Notes: generated by a model not told the origin, from the letters alone. Positions 1 to 10,541 are shown, counted from the stretch's first letter. The stretch is DNA of 64,000 nucleotides from Methyloceanibacter superfactus (GCF_001723305.1 NZ_LPWF01000016.1:62001-126000); one strand, 5' to 3'. Program-made: numbers and translations.

Positions 1-10
1 TGGACTGGCG

Positions 11-612
11 CTAGTTGCGCGGATTTGCCTGGCGCCATTCGGACGGCCGCTGGAAGGTGCCGCGCCAGATGCCACGCTTCTCGGTGCGGGCCTCTGCTTC
101 CGCACTGGCATAGGGGTAGCCGTATTTCCGACCGAGATCGATGGCGTAGCTTCGCGCACCATCGCCTCGCCGAGATCCGGCACGCCTTCGGCGCTGCACA
201 CCGCCACGTTGCGGCCGTAGCGGTCGGCGTTGCGGACGTCACAGGCGACGTTGCCGCCCTTGATGAGCTTGGTGAGCTTGACCTTGGCGGCGCGGCCGCA
301 CAGCCAGTCCTTGCCGTTCACCTCCTCGCAAGACTGGTGCAGCTCCGGCGCGTCGATGCCGAAGATGCGGTACTCCTCGCCGTTGCCGGCGCGCAGACTG
401 TCGCCGTCGATGGAGACGATCTCGGCGTCGGGGCCAAAGGGCTCCGGCTGAACCGTGCAGTAGCGCTCGATGAGAAGCACGAGGGCGAGCACCAGGATCA
501 GCGCGATGATCTTGCCGAGGCCGTTGATCATGGCGCGCCGCGTCATGGGCGTCCGCGTTGCGGTCGTGGACGATGTGCGGCCCGAGCGTCGAGAGGGCTT
601 GCGACCCGCCAT
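11..612 (-). CDS. Membrane-anchored thermonuclease-like (SNase-fold) protein, frameshifted
   Basis: About 200 residues. A hydrophobic segment near residues 28-44 (GKIIALILVLALVLLIE) is followed by a staphylococcal-nuclease-like domain with SIDGDSL, YRIFGIDAPEL and DRYGRNVAVC, the usual order of the substrate-strand, GxDAPE and RxGR blocks. The reading frame breaks near position 155; adding one G in GAAGCTACG joins AMVRE to GYAIDLGRKYGYPY and the normal C-terminal part EARTEKRGIWRG. The start ATG overlaps the stop of the upstream transglycosylase gene by one base (TGATG), so the two are probably translationally coupled. Proteins of this type in Rhizobiales are anchored or secreted and are of unproven nuclease activity. 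A second paralogue lies at 50314-50899. Confidence 0.8.
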
Positions 613-1461
613 CAGCCGCCGTCGATTTGCCGGCCGATAATGGCGATGGACTGCTGATAGACCCCAGCGGCGTTCCAGCCTTGGATGGCGACGTAGCTCG
701 GCTGGCCCGGCTGATAGCCGGCGCCCGGCACCCAGCCGTGACCGCGCAGGAAGTTCGCCGTTGAGGCCAGCGCGTCGCCTGGAGTTGAGATCGATGCGGC
801 CGTTGCCGTCGCCGTCGACGCCGTAGAGCAGGATGGATTTGGGCAGGAACTGGGTCTGGCCCACCTCGCCGTGCATGGCGCCGCGCTGGCCGGGGCTCAG
901 CACGCCACGGTCGATGAGCTGGAGCGCGGCATAGAGATGGCCGGTGAAATACTCGGTACGGCGGCAGTCATATGCCAGCGTGGCGACGGCCGAGATCGTG
1001 TTCTGGTTGCCCATGAAGCTGCCGAAGCCGGTCTCCATGCCCCAGATGGCAAGCAGCGGCCCTGGCGGCACGCCGTAGCGCTTCTCGATCGAAGCGAGCA
1101 GGGCGGCATTGGCCGCCTTCATCTTCTTGCCGCGGGAAGCGATGGCCGGCCCGCCCCGCTTGGCCATGAACTGATCGAGGCTGAGCTTGAAGCTCTTCTG
1201 GCCGCGGTCGGCGCGGATGGTGCCCACGGAATAGGTGGTGCCCATCAGGGCGCTGATACCGCGCTGGCCGATGCCGTTGGCTTTCGCTTCCTGGGCGAAG
1301 GTCCGCTTCCAGCGCTCGAAGCCGGCCGAGTTGTTGCCGCATTGGGCGGCCAGGGCCGGGGCGGCGGAGAGGAGAATGAGAAGGCTTGCGGCGGCGAACG
1401 CCGCCAGCCTGGTCCGCAAGACACACAAGACTTGGGTCTGCGCTTTGAGGATTTGCGCCAT
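612..1461 (-). CDS. Lytic murein transglycosylase, MltB-like (SLT_2 family), frameshifted
   Basis: About 283 residues with an N-terminal signal peptide (hydrophobic run ending ALAAQC). The motif IWGMETGFGSFMG contains the predicted catalytic glutamate of the MltB family, and EVGQTQFLPKSILLYG and DGDGNGRIDL are the usual downstream blocks. These enzymes cleave the glycan strand of peptidoglycan with formation of 1,6-anhydromuramic acid. The frame breaks near position 785: restoring two C in the TCC run gives NSPGDALASTANFLRGHGW and a normal end GWNAAGVYQQS...DGG at the TGA overlapping the next gene. The ATG was chosen because it precedes a typical signal peptide. Cotranscribed with the downstream nuclease-like gene. 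Confidence 0.85.
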
Positions 1462-1735
1462 AAGGGCCTTCCGATTGTGGGAGGCCCGGGCCGCCAACGA
1501 GCGCCGAACCGCCATCCTTGAGATGTTTCTCGCCTTGGCTGGCGCCTCTCTGGGCCGGCCAGACCTCGAACGCTTCCGCGCCCTTAGAGCCTGTCCGTCC
1601 CTCAAGGACGCGCGTCGTTTTCCCCGCTAACGCCTTTGTAGCGTGAGGATTCGTGGCTTGGCAATCCGCTTAGACGGGGCGGGAAGGGAGCCCTTTGCGG
1701 AACGGTTTCCCGGTTTGTCGGGTTATTCCCGGGAG

Positions 1736-2207
1736 ATGAATGTCATTACCAGATATGCCGCGGTCTCCGCGATCCTTCTCGGCGCTACCGGCGCCGTTGG
1801 TGCCCTTGGCTTCGCGGCCGCGAGCGATCTGTTCGCCCCCTCGTCGCCGCAACGGGCCGTCGCCGCTTCGTCCGCCGAGACGAACGGGCAGACCGGCGAG
1901 CGGCCGACGTCCAGCCTTCTCGGCGCCAAGCTCAGCATGTGGCCGAGGGCGGCATCGATGCGAACCAAAAAGGTCCATGGGTTGAGGTTGTCGACGCGGT
2001 CAACATGCGCAAAGGTCCGTCCAGCGCCAATGCCGTCATCAAGGTCCAACTTGCTGGCGCCAGGTTGCGCGTGGCGTCCCGCGACGGTGTGTGGGTCGAA
2101 GTCGTAGAACCGAAACCGGCGACACGGGCTGGGTGTTTGGGAAATTCGTCAAACATATCGATTCGATTTCGCGCCGTGCCGACGCCGGCGAGACGGCCAT
2201 TCGTTAG
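1736..2207 (+). CDS. Exported bacterial SH3-domain protein, two frameshifts
   Basis: About 157 residues once repaired. An N-terminal hydrophobic signal or anchor (AVSAILLGATGAVGALGF) leads into a low-complexity linker and then an SH3_3-type domain: GPWVEVVDAVNMRKGPSS, the classic VNMRxGPS opening, and TGDTGWVFGKFVKHI, the closing GWV block. Such domains bind cell-wall peptides. Two single-base deletions are inferred, near 1927 (a C in GGCGCCCAAGC) and near 2112 (an A in CCGAAAACC). In the sequence as given the reading frame is open only in three pieces. It precedes the class A PBP gene by 33 bases on the same strand, which fits an envelope role. Confidence 0.75.
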
Positions 2208-2240
2208 CGGCGCCGTGTCTTCTTCCCGACGAGCGCCGTC

Positions 2241-4225
2241 ATGACGATCGCGCGGCGGCTGCGCTTCGCCGGACGGCTCAGCGCCGCCGCCCTTTCGAGC
2301 CTTATCACCGCTTTCGTGGTCACCGGCGGGTTGATCGCCGTGCCCTATCTCATGCTGGCCTCGCCGGTGGGCGAGTACTCGCTCGCGGCGCTCGAGCCGG
2401 CCAGCCAGCGCACGCTGGTTCTCCACGGCAAGAACGGGCAGCCTTTCGCGCGGCGCGGGGGCTGTGTCGCCGAGCCGGTCTCGCTCTCCGAGGTGCCGCA
2501 GCATTTCGTAGACGCGCTGCTGTCGATGGAGGACCGCCGCTTCTACTACCATCTCGGGGTCGACCCGATCGGCCTCGCACGCGCCATGCTGGAGAACCGC
2601 GCGGCGGGACGCGTGGTGCAGGGCGGCAGCACGATCACGCAGCAGCTGGTGAAATACTCCCTGCTGTCGGCGGACCGCACCATGGCGCGCAAGAAGAAGG
2701 AAGCGTGGCTTGCCTTGGCGCTGGAGCTTCGCTTGAGCAAGGACGAAATCCTCGAGCGCTATCTGAGCAGCACATATTTCGGACAAGGGTGCTACGGCTT
2801 GCGCGCGGCGGCGAAGCAATATTTCGCGACGTCCGTGCCCGAGCTCACCGTGCCGCAATCCGCCTATCTCGTGCCTTGCTCAAATCGCCGACGTCGCTCG
2901 CCGCCAATCCCGAGGCGGCCGCGGCCCGGGGCAATGCGGTGCTCAACGCGATGGTCAGCAACGGCAAGCTGGCGGCGAAGCGGCGCGAAGGCGTCGAGCC
3001 CGCCACGCCGCTGAGCAAGGCCACCGAATCCATCGGCAGCTACTATGCGGACTGGGTTGCGAAGACCATCGACGTGCCCCGCTCGGGCGACTATTCGCCC
3101 TTGCCGGTCTACACCTCGTTCGACCCGGCCCCACAGCGCCTCGCGGAAGAGGCCGTCGAGAAAGTTCTCGCCAGGCAAGGCAAGGCCCGGCGCGCAAGCC
3201 AGGCTGCCATGGTCGTGATGCGGCCGGACGGCCGCGTGCTCGCCATGGTCGGCGGGCGGGACCACGACGAGAGCCAGTTCAACCGCGCGGTACAGTCGCT
3301 GCGGCAGCCGGGCTCGTCGTTCAAGCTGTTCGTCTATCTGGCGGCGCTGCGGGGCGGCCTCACGCCCAACAGCACGGTCGTCGACCGGCCGATCTCCGTC
3401 GGCGGCTACGAGCCCAAGAATTTCGGGCATCGCTATCGCGGCGCGATGCGTCTGCGCAGCGCCTTCGCCTCGTCCATCAACACGGTGGCGGTGCAGCTTT
3501 CCGAAGCGGTGCGCCGCAAGCCGGTGATCAAGGCGGCGCGCGACCTCGGCATCACCACGCCGCTCAAGGCGCGGCCGAGCCTGGCGCTCGGCGCCTTCGA
3601 GGTGACGCTGCTCGAGCTGACATCCGCCTATGCCGCGGTGAACGCGGGCGCCTACCCCGTCAAGCCATGGGCGATCACGGGTTTCGAGGACGCTGATACG
3701 AACGGCGCGCCGCCCAAGAAGGCGGGGCTGTGGCGGCTGACGGAGCAGAAGCATCTGCTGACGCTGCTCCGCGGCACGGTCGAGCGCGGCTCCGGGCGCG
3801 GGGCGCGCCTGCCGATCCGTGCCTACGGCAAGACGGGCACGAGCCAGGACTATCGGGATGCATGGTTCATGGGCTTCGCCGGCAATCTCGTCGTCGGCGT
3901 ATGGGTCGGCAATGACGACTCTTCGCCGATGAACCGTGTCACGGGCGGCAGCCTGCCGGCCGAGATCTGGGCGACGTTCATGCGCGAGGCGATCAAGTCC
4001 GACGAGGACTTCAAGCGCAAGCTGCAGAAGGTCGCCGCGTTCCGCGCCAAGACCCGCAAGAAGGACCGCTCGGTCAAGCTCGCTGCGAGCAAGCTCGAGG
4101 CGAAACCGGAGAGGAAGGGGCGTAAGCCCAAGGGCTTTCGTGGGGAGGACCTGGACTTCTTCCGGGATAACCGGCCGCCGCGCAATCGGGACCGCCGCGG
4201 GCTGTTCGGCGGGCTGTTCCGCTAG
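2241..4225 (+). CDS. Class A penicillin-binding protein (PBP1A family), frameshifted
   Basis: About 662 residues. After one N-terminal membrane segment come the GT51 glycosyltransferase motifs in order: EDRRFYYHLGVD, QGGSTITQQLVK, RKKKEAWLALALE and DEILERYLSSTYFGQG. The penicillin-binding transpeptidase domain follows with the acylated serine in PGSSFKLFVYLAAL, the SxN motif in ASSINT and the KTGTS motif in YGKTGTSQDYRDAWF. It polymerises and cross-links peptidoglycan on the periplasmic side of the inner membrane. The frame breaks near 2870; one missing G in CTCGTGGCC restores QSAYLVALLKSPTSL. The C-terminal 80 residues are basic. A longer paralogue lies at 44607-46940. Confidence 0.9.
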
Positions 4226-4228
4226 GCC

Positions 4229-4249
4229 GGCGGCTTCTCGGGAGCCGCC
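4229..4249 (+). terminator. Stem-loop terminator after the PBP gene
   Basis: A perfect 7-bp stem GGCGGCT/AGCCGCC around a TCTCGGG loop begins four bases after the PBP stop codon and is followed by a short T run. It fits an intrinsic terminator, though the T tract is only three bases. Confidence 0.6.
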
Positions 4250-4292
4250 TTTACCCTCAGCCAAATCCACGCGAATCATGGCAAAATAGGCC

Positions 4293-4511
4293 ATGGTCCA
4301 AACCCGCTCCCGGCTCGCCACCGAGCGCATGCATGTCAGCGTCGTCCGCGTCGAGCGGCGGCCCAAGCCGTCGCGTGTCAAATCCTCGCGCGTCAAGTTC
4401 TGCGCGCTGGAGGGCGATCTGCGCGTGGAGATCGAGGCCGACAGCGAGGACGATGCGCGGCTCCTCTGCCAAGAGGCCGGCCTGGACTTCATCGGCCTGT
4501 GTGACGACTGA
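4293..4511 (+). CDS. Small hypothetical protein
   Basis: A 72-residue open frame. The first half is very basic (many Arg and Lys), while the second half is acidic and looks folded, with GDLRVEIEADSEDDARLLCQE. I recognise no family. No convincing Shine-Dalgarno sequence precedes the ATG. It lies between the PBP terminator and the DUF883 gene on the same strand. The residue pattern of the second half looks protein-like, which favours a real gene, but an opposite-strand frame of similar length exists across the same bases. Confidence 0.4.
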   Translation: MVQTRSRLATERMHVSVVRVERRPKPSRVKSSRVKFCALEGDLRVEIEADSEDDARLLCQEAGLDFIGLCDD

Positions 4512-4634
4512 AGCGCCGGCCGTCCTTCTGTTCCGCGGATGCCGGCCTTCGCCCGGAACATTCTCCCGAAGATGGGCGTTTTCTCCGTAACCGGTGCCGC
4601 GCCTTGCTGGCCCCGCGAACAGGAGGACAGTGAG

Positions 4635-4928
4635 ATGACGACCCCCCGTGACGTTTACCGTGATGCCGCAAATTCACAGGCTGGACGCGACGCCGCCGCC
4701 GCCGCGCGCGATGCGGCCGCCACCGCCCGGTCCGTGAAGGACGACGTCGGCGAGTTCGCCGCCAATGTGTCCGACAAGGCCGGCGAGCATCTGGGCCGTG
4801 CCCAGGACATGGCCGTGGATGCTTACGACGAGGTGTATCACTATGCCCGCCGCAACCCGCTTGCCGCGATCGGCATCGCGCTAGGTGTGGGTTTCCTGTT
4901 CGGCGCGCTCACGACGGCTAGGCGCTGA
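4635..4928 (+). CDS. DUF883 (ElaB/YqjD-like) membrane-anchored protein
   Basis: A 97-residue protein preceded by a clear ribosome site (AGGAGG about ten bases before the ATG). The N-terminal part is alanine-rich and helical, without prolines. The C-terminus carries the family signature RRNPLAAIGIALGVGFL followed by a short basic tail, a single transmembrane anchor. Members of this family in Escherichia coli (YqjD, ElaB) bind ribosomes at the inner membrane in stationary phase; whether that holds here is inference. An in-frame ATG at 4539 exists, but the start with the ribosome site was preferred. Confidence 0.85.
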   Translation: MTTPRDVYRDAANSQAGRDAAAAARDAAATARSVKDDVGEFAANVSDKAGEHLGRAQDMAVDAYDEVYHYARRNPLAAIGIALGVGFLFGALTTARR

Positions 4929-5000
4929 CCGAAATCTGTGGCTTACTGTGGCAATCCGGCCGTGCCATCGCGCGGCCGGATTTTTGCTGCGGGGAACGAC

Positions 5001-5258
5001 ATGTACAAAGCCTGGATGGATCTTGCCTTCGCGTCGGCACAGCTATGGCGCGAAGCGCAGGAAGTCATGATGCTGCGCACCATGAAGATTGCGCTCGGCG
5101 ATGCCGCCAGCCATCGCGAGGCGCAGCGGATGGTGATGGAGAAGGGCTTTGCGCTCGCCGAGGCCATGGGAACGCTCGCCATGGGCGGCTCGATGCACAA
5201 GGTCGTGGGCCGGTACCGCAGCCAAGTCCGGGCCAATAAGCGCCGGCTCACCCGCTAA
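5001..5258 (+). CDS. Small hypothetical protein, helical
   Basis: An 85-residue protein starting MYKAWMDLAFASAQLW, with GGGGA nine bases upstream of the ATG. The sequence is predicted to be largely helical and methionine-rich (VMMLRTMKIALGD, RMVMEKGFALAEAMGTLAMGG) with a basic C-terminus. The layout is reminiscent of short phasin-like or Hyphomicrobiales-specific proteins, but I recognise no named family. It follows the DUF883 gene by 72 bases and may be cotranscribed with it. Confidence 0.6.
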   Translation: MYKAWMDLAFASAQLWREAQEVMMLRTMKIALGDAASHREAQRMVMEKGFALAEAMGTLAMGGSMHKVVGRYRSQVRANKRRLTR

Positions 5259-5419
5259 CCTTACCGTCGGCATTGCTCACTTGGTCCGCGCTCAAGCCGC
5301 GCGGAGCGCGGTGGCGCGAGCGACAACCTCGCCTCTGGTACGGGTGCGAAGCGAACCTTACCTTTCCCTCGCGCGTTGTCTTTGCACCTGACGTCCCCGC
5401 CTCAAGAGGCCATCTGAAA

Positions 5420-5903
5420 ATGCGAATCCTCTCCGCCGCTTGCCGGTCCGTGTTGCTGCCCGCCGCGATTTTGCTGCTGATGCTGGCGCCGGCGCGCGCG
5501 ACGATATGGACTGCGTGTCGACCACGTTCCGCATGCTGTCGCCCAACGACAAGGTGTGCATCAGCGAGTTCGACGATCCGAAGGTGCCCGGCGTCACCTG
5601 CTATATCTCCCAGGCGCGCAAAGGCGGCTGGGGCCAGCCGCTCGGCCTGAACGAGGACCCGTCCAACTTCTCGGTGACGTGCCGTCAAATGGGGCCGGTG
5701 ACGGTGGACCTCAAAACGCTGCCGGAACGTGAGGAAGCCTTCAGCGAGAAGACCAGCATCTTCTTCAAGAAGACCCGCATCTATCGGATCCCCGACCTGA
5801 AGCGGAACGCGCTGGTCTATCTTGCCATCAGCGCCAAGATCATCGACGGCTCGCCGGCCAACGCCATCAGCGCGGTGCCGATCATCCTTGGCCGTCCGAG
5901 TAA
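5420..5903 (+). CDS. creA: CreA family protein, frameshifted
   Basis: About 160 residues. A signal peptide (MRILSAACRSVLLPAAILLLM) ends in APARA and leads into DDMDCVSTTFRMLSPNDKVC, SEFDDPKVPGVTCYISQARK and KALV-like YLAISAKIIDGSP, matching the conserved CreA fold. CreA is a small periplasmic protein of unknown biochemical function first seen in the E. coli cre region. One missing G near 5497, after a run of GC dinucleotides, separates the signal peptide from the mature part. In the sequence as given the frame reads on into the metallopeptidase; a single missing base near 5896 would place the TAA at 5901-5903 in frame, which I take as the true end. Confidence 0.8.
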
Positions 5904-5919
5904 AGGCGAGACGCGGACC

Positions 5920-6971
5920 ATGCGGACCTTCTCCTGCATATGCGGGCAAACGCTGTTCTTCGAGAACGTGGCTTGCGAGGCCTGTGGCCGCGAGGTCGGG
6001 TGGTGCCCGTCCTGCCGCACCATCGCCGCGCTCGAGCCGCTCGGCGACGGGACCTATCGCTGCGCCAATGGGACGTGTGGCGCGGTGCTCGTCAAATGCG
6101 CCAACTATACCGTGGAGAATGTCTGCAACCGCTGTCTGCCCGTGGGCGATGCGGTCAATGGCGGCCTATGCGACGCTTGCCGGTTCAACCGCACCATCCC
6201 GGATCTGTCGCTTCCGGGAACCGCGAGCGCTGGGCCGAGCTCGAGGCGGCCAAGCGCCGATTGTTCTACACTCTCGACTTTCTCGGGCTGCCCTATGGAT
6301 CGGCGGCGGACGGGTTCTCGCCGCCGCTCGCCTTCGACTTCAAGGCGGACACGATTCCGGAGGAGGGGTTCTGGCGCTGGATGGGCCAGGGCGAGCGCGT
6401 CTATACGGGGCACGCCGACGGCACGATCACCATCAATATCCGCGAGGCGGACAGCGTCGAGCGGGAGAAGCTCCGTGTCGATCTCGGCGAGGCGCACCGC
6501 ACGCTGATCGGACATTTCCGCCACGAGATCGGCCACTATTACTGGGACCTGCTGGTGCGCGGGCAGCACGAGGACGGCTTCAAGGCCCTGTTCGGCGATC
6601 ACGAGGACCCGCCTTACCAAGACGCCATGGCGCGCCATTACGGCGAGGGGCCGCCGCCTGACTGGAGGGACCGCTTCGTCAGCGCCTACGCCACCATGCA
6701 TCCGTGGGAGGACTGGGCGGAGACCTTCGCGCTCTATCTCGACATCACCAGCGTGCTCGATACCGCCGTCAACATGGGGCTGATCGGGCCGGTCGATTTC
6801 AGCGACCTGCAAGCCATGGTCGGCCGCTATCGCCAGCTCGGGCTCGTGCTCAATGAGCTCAACCGGGAGATGGGCCTGATCGACGTGGTGCCCGAGGTGC
6901 TGCATGCGGCCGTGGTGGAGAAGCTGGGCTTCGTCCACACGCTGGTCCGTCAGCAGGCGCCGGGCGGCTAG
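5920..6971 (+). CDS. Zinc-ribbon putative zinc-binding metallopeptidase, frameshifted
   Basis: About 350 residues. The N-terminus has a chain of cysteine pairs (CICG, CEACG, CPSC, CNRC, CDAC), a double zinc ribbon. The second part has a gluzincin-like active site: HFRHEIGHYYWD (HExxH variant HEIGH) and WEDWAETFALYLD, where the downstream Glu is the probable third ligand. This matches the putative zinc-binding metallopeptidase family. The frame breaks near 6226; adding one C in CCGGGAACC joins LSLPG to NRERWAELEAAKRR. The ATG follows the inferred creA stop by 16 bases, so the two genes are probably cotranscribed. Substrate unknown. Confidence 0.8.
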
Positions 6972-6977
6972 CCGGGA

Positions 6978-7361
6978 TCAGAATTTCGGCGGCTTGGTCT
7001 GCATGTTGCGGAAGGCGTCGGCCATGAGCCAGGAGAGCTGCTGGGCCTGGATGCCGAAGGTCTGCATCTGGGTCTGCACATAGCGGCTCTGGAGGGTCAC
7101 CACCTCCTGCATGTCCTTGGCCTTGGCGATCTCGCTGGCCAGCGAGAAGGACCGCTCGGCGTTCTCCTTGGCAAAGGCGATGGCCCGCTCTTGCAGGGCC
7201 TTGAAGTTCCCGGCCTCGGGGCCGCCGGTCGTGGACCAGGCATTCATGGCTTGGCTCATGAACTCCATGAACTGGCCATAGGCGACGCGGGCTTGCTCGA
7301 CATTCTTCTCGGCAAGATTGCGCATCTCTGGTGGAATTTCGAATGTAGGATTCTCAGCCAT
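6978..7361 (-). CDS. Phasin family protein
   Basis: A 127-residue, cysteine-free, almost entirely helical protein. The sequence runs EKNVEQARVAYGQFMEFMSQAM, then AIAFAKENAERSFSLA, KDMQEVVTLQSRYVQTQMQ, the typical heptad-rich phasin pattern. Phasins coat polyhydroxyalkanoate granules or act as general surface-active helpers. The gene is convergent with the metallopeptidase (7 bases apart), and the cytochrome gene lies 101 bases upstream on the same strand. The presence of the methylmalonyl-CoA operon in the same window agrees with storage-polymer metabolism. Confidence 0.85.
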   Translation of the reverse strand: MAENPTFEIPPEMRNLAEKNVEQARVAYGQFMEFMSQAMNAWSTTGGPEAGNFKALQERAIAFAKENAERSFSLASEIAKAKDMQEVVTLQSRYVQTQMQTFGIQAQQLSWLMADAFRNMQTKPPKF

Positions 7362-7462
7362 GGATTCCCCTTAAGCCCGGTTTTCTCAGCTGCGGGCGAG
7401 CCGCCTCGGTCGTCGCTCCAGATTACGCATTTATCGCCCGGGACGCTATCGGCGCTGGGCGG

Positions 7463-10400
7463 TCAAGGCACGCTCGCTCTGGCGGTCTGGCCCACCTTGA
7501 GCTTCCAGTTCTCGATAGGGCCAGGGCCAGTATCGAGCTTGCCGGCCAGGTAATAGAGCCGTCTGGTATCTTCGCTCTTAGCAGTACAGAAGCGATCCTG
7601 CAGGAAAAAGGGCGGAATGGCCTGATAGTAAAGAGTTGCGCGGACCTCGGCAGGCTCGCCGGGGATGTCGGCTAAGGGGATTCGGTAGAGAATCGCGTCC
7701 TCGCCGTCGCCCCCGGCTTTGCCATAGTCGGGGTCGCCGCCGGTGCCGACCGGGGCGACCTCCTCGGCGAGGTCCGGCTTGGCGCCCAGCGCCGTGGCGA
7801 TCGCGACGCGCTCGTCGTGCCCCAGGAAGCCGTGGGGCAGGAGCCGGTTGTCCTTCACCTTGGCGCAGATGGAGAGGAAGCTTGAGGTGAGCGGCGCTTC
7901 GGGCTCGGCGCCGAGGCCGCAATGCGGGGTGTCCGTATCGGCGGGGCCGGCGGCGAGCTCCTGATAGATCTGCGCTTGGCTCTGCTTGCCGATGACCTGG
8001 TAATGGGGCTGATGGGCCCGGGCGCCGGGGTCGATGCGCGCGCCGCAGTTTGGCGTCCACCATGTCTCGCCGGCGATCGCCGCTCCGGTCTCGTCGACGA
8101 TCACGCCGGTTTTGTTCGTGCGCCCCGAAGCCCACAGCACTTGGCCGAGCTTGTCGCGTACCTCGAAGGCGATGAAGGCGCGGCGGAAGGCGACGCCGGA
8201 GGGGAATTTGTGGCCCGCCTTGTTGGCGACCTTGACCTCGGCGGTCAGCGTGTCGCCGTCGCGCGTCACCGCGCCGACATCGATCGCGGCGGCGCGCGCG
8301 GCCTGCTCGAGCATGGCGCGCTCGGTCGCGATCAACGGGTCGACCCCGCGCCGCGACGGCAGCATCGGGTCTTCCGTGCGGATGCCCAGCACTTCGGGGA
8401 ATTGCTGCGCCATCTTGGTGAGGTAGAGATTGAGCCCGACCAGCGTGTGCTTGGCGAAGCCTTCGCGTGGCTCCAGGTCGATGTCTTCCGGCGGCAGGGT
8501 GTACTCGGCCTGCGGGAAGGACGTGTATTCCTGGATGGTGGCGATCTTGCTGCGGTAGGGCTTGCCGCGCGCATCGGTCTTGGGCATGTGGCAGCCCTGG
8601 CAGGATTGCGCCTTGGCGCCGGCGCCCCCCGGCAGCGCACCGTCGACGGTCTTGCCGGTGCGGTAGCCGGAGAAGGCCCATTCCGGATAGGTCGCCTGCT
8701 CGTAGGTATGGCCGATGATCTCGCCGCGGTGGAGCACGGGCAGATGGACGGTGTGGCAGCTCGCGCAGATCTCCGAGCTCTTCACATGCTCGCTATGGGC
8801 GGCGGCGAGGCCGGTCGCATGCTCCATGGGCTTCTTCTTCGGGTCCTTAAAGGGGCCGAAGATCTCCCCGGGATCGGCCATCAGGAAATTGCCGGTGAAG
8901 GTCTTGGCGAGGCCGCTATGCCCCGGATTGGTGACCTGCTGCCGCGCTTTCACGCAGGCGTTTTGCCGCGCGTCCGCGACCTTCTCCGAGGCGTCCTTGC
9001 CGACCACCATGCCGTGGCAGGTGGTGCAGGAGACGCCGTCGCGCCCGAGTGCCGCGTAATGGGCGAGCCCGGCGGTCGGGTTGCCGGCCGGGTAGGGGAC
9101 GGCATTGAGTGCGTCGCGGGCGAGCGGCACGCACTGCCCGGACTCTGCGTTCTTGTCGATGGCGTGCTGCCGATGGCCCTGCACCGCATGGCAGCTCATG
9201 CAGGTGTCCTCGATGAGCGTCTTGGCCTCCGGGTGGAAGGTCTCGATCTCACTTGCGAGTTGAGCGAAGAAAATGGGGTCGCGACCGCTCATGCCCATGG
9301 GCGATTTCCGCCAGGTGCCGTAGGGCGAGATATTGGTCAGCTTCGGTTCGGGCGCCGGCTCGGTCATGTGGAATTGCAGGCCGGTGCCGCCGGCGCTGTG
9401 GCAGCCGAGGCACTGATCCGAGGTGACGAAGCGCGATGCCGCGGGTGGGCTTGCCCGCGGGGAACCACACATGATCGTAGGTCTCCGACGGTAGCTTGGC
9501 GACCGCGGTCTCCGATGACGGCGCGCCGGCGAGCAGCTGGAAGATCTCCGAGAACTCGTTGCTATAGGGTTTCCGGCTGCGCATGCGGCGGTTGACGGCG
9601 GTGGTGGCACGCTCCACCTCGACCTCCTCGGTGGCAACGTCCTCGTGATGGGTGTGGAACTCAGGCTGGATGACGCTTCCGCCCTTGCGTTGGCCGAGGC
9701 GCGTCTCGCCGCCCTTGAAGTGGTCCTCCAGAAAGAAGTCCTGGCTGAGAAAGGTGATCGGCTCGCCGGGCTCGCCCTTGATGTTGCGCAGCGAGGCGAA
9801 GGTCTGGTTGCCGCGCGCCGATGCGTGGCAATTGGTGCAGTAAAGACCGAAGCCGGTATTGGGGTAGCCGTTGGCGGAATTGGCGGGCCAGGTCGGCGCC
9901 CAGTCGCCTTTGCCCCAGCCGAACCAGCCCCAGAACCAGCCGTCATAGGAGGCCTTGGCGTCGCGTACCATGATGGCGCCGCCATTCTCCGGGAACAGAT
10001 GGATCAGGGGGGCGTCCTTGCAATGGGAGGTGGGCGGCGGGAACATCTCCTTGACCATGATGGCGCCATCGGGGACCGGCGCCTCGGACACGGGCGCGCG
10101 CTCGTCGCCTTCCGCGCGGTTGGCCTTGAGCCATGCCACCATGTCGGGCGAGTACCAGACGACGGCCGGCGCGTGGGTGCCGTGATACGCGCCCGTCCAC
10201 TTGCCGTTGTGGAACACGCCGACGAAGGGGCCGGTGTCGCGCATATGTTTGTCGCTCTTCCAGCCCGACGCCTCGCGGCGATGACAATAGTTGCGCAGGA
10301 AGGCGGCGAGCTTCGCCTCGTATTGATCGTGGGGAAGCGCGCTCGGCTTGCGCACCGCCGCTTCGAGCTGATCGCAAAGTGCCTCGTCGGCCGGCACCAA

Positions 10401-10541
10401 AGGCTCGCCCCGCTCAACGGGGCAGGTCGGGGCGGCCAGCGCGCTGCCGCAGGACAAAAGGGCCAGGCATGCGGCTCTCGACAATTTACGCAGTGCGGAA
10501 ATCAAGTCGGGCACCAATCCTTCGACGGGGGTGAGGAGCAT
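7463..10541 (-). CDS. Multiheme cytochrome c with N-terminal cytochrome P460 domain, frameshifted
   Basis: About 1,025 residues with a signal peptide ending GSALAA. The first 290 residues resemble cytochrome P460: a central PDGAIMVKEMF segment, NGGAIMVRDAKASYDGWFWG and a terminal CTNCH heme site. Five more heme sites follow (CLGCH, CMSCH, CTTCH, CASCH, CQGCH; 9398-9412, 9188-9202, 9014-9028, 8753-8767, 8588-8602), then a heme-free C-terminal region of about 370 residues containing an immunoglobulin-like stretch (AEVKVANKAGHKFPSG). The first heme site is at 9825-9839. The frame breaks near 9445; restoring one CG in a GCGCGC run joins PTRGIA to RFVTSDQCLGCH. P460 proteins oxidise hydroxylamine or nitric oxide; a periplasmic redox enzyme passing electrons through the attached hemes is inference. 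Divergent from the OPT gene. Confidence 0.8.

Noticed and set aside
2864-4561. Very long open frame on the minus strand across the PBP gene (similar frames at 18060-19391, 20363-21403, 25527-26723, 31400-32563)
   Set aside because: High GC opens the opposite strand. The plus- or minus-strand genes named in the feature list carry full family motifs, while these frames are Arg/Ala/Gly-rich with no domain.
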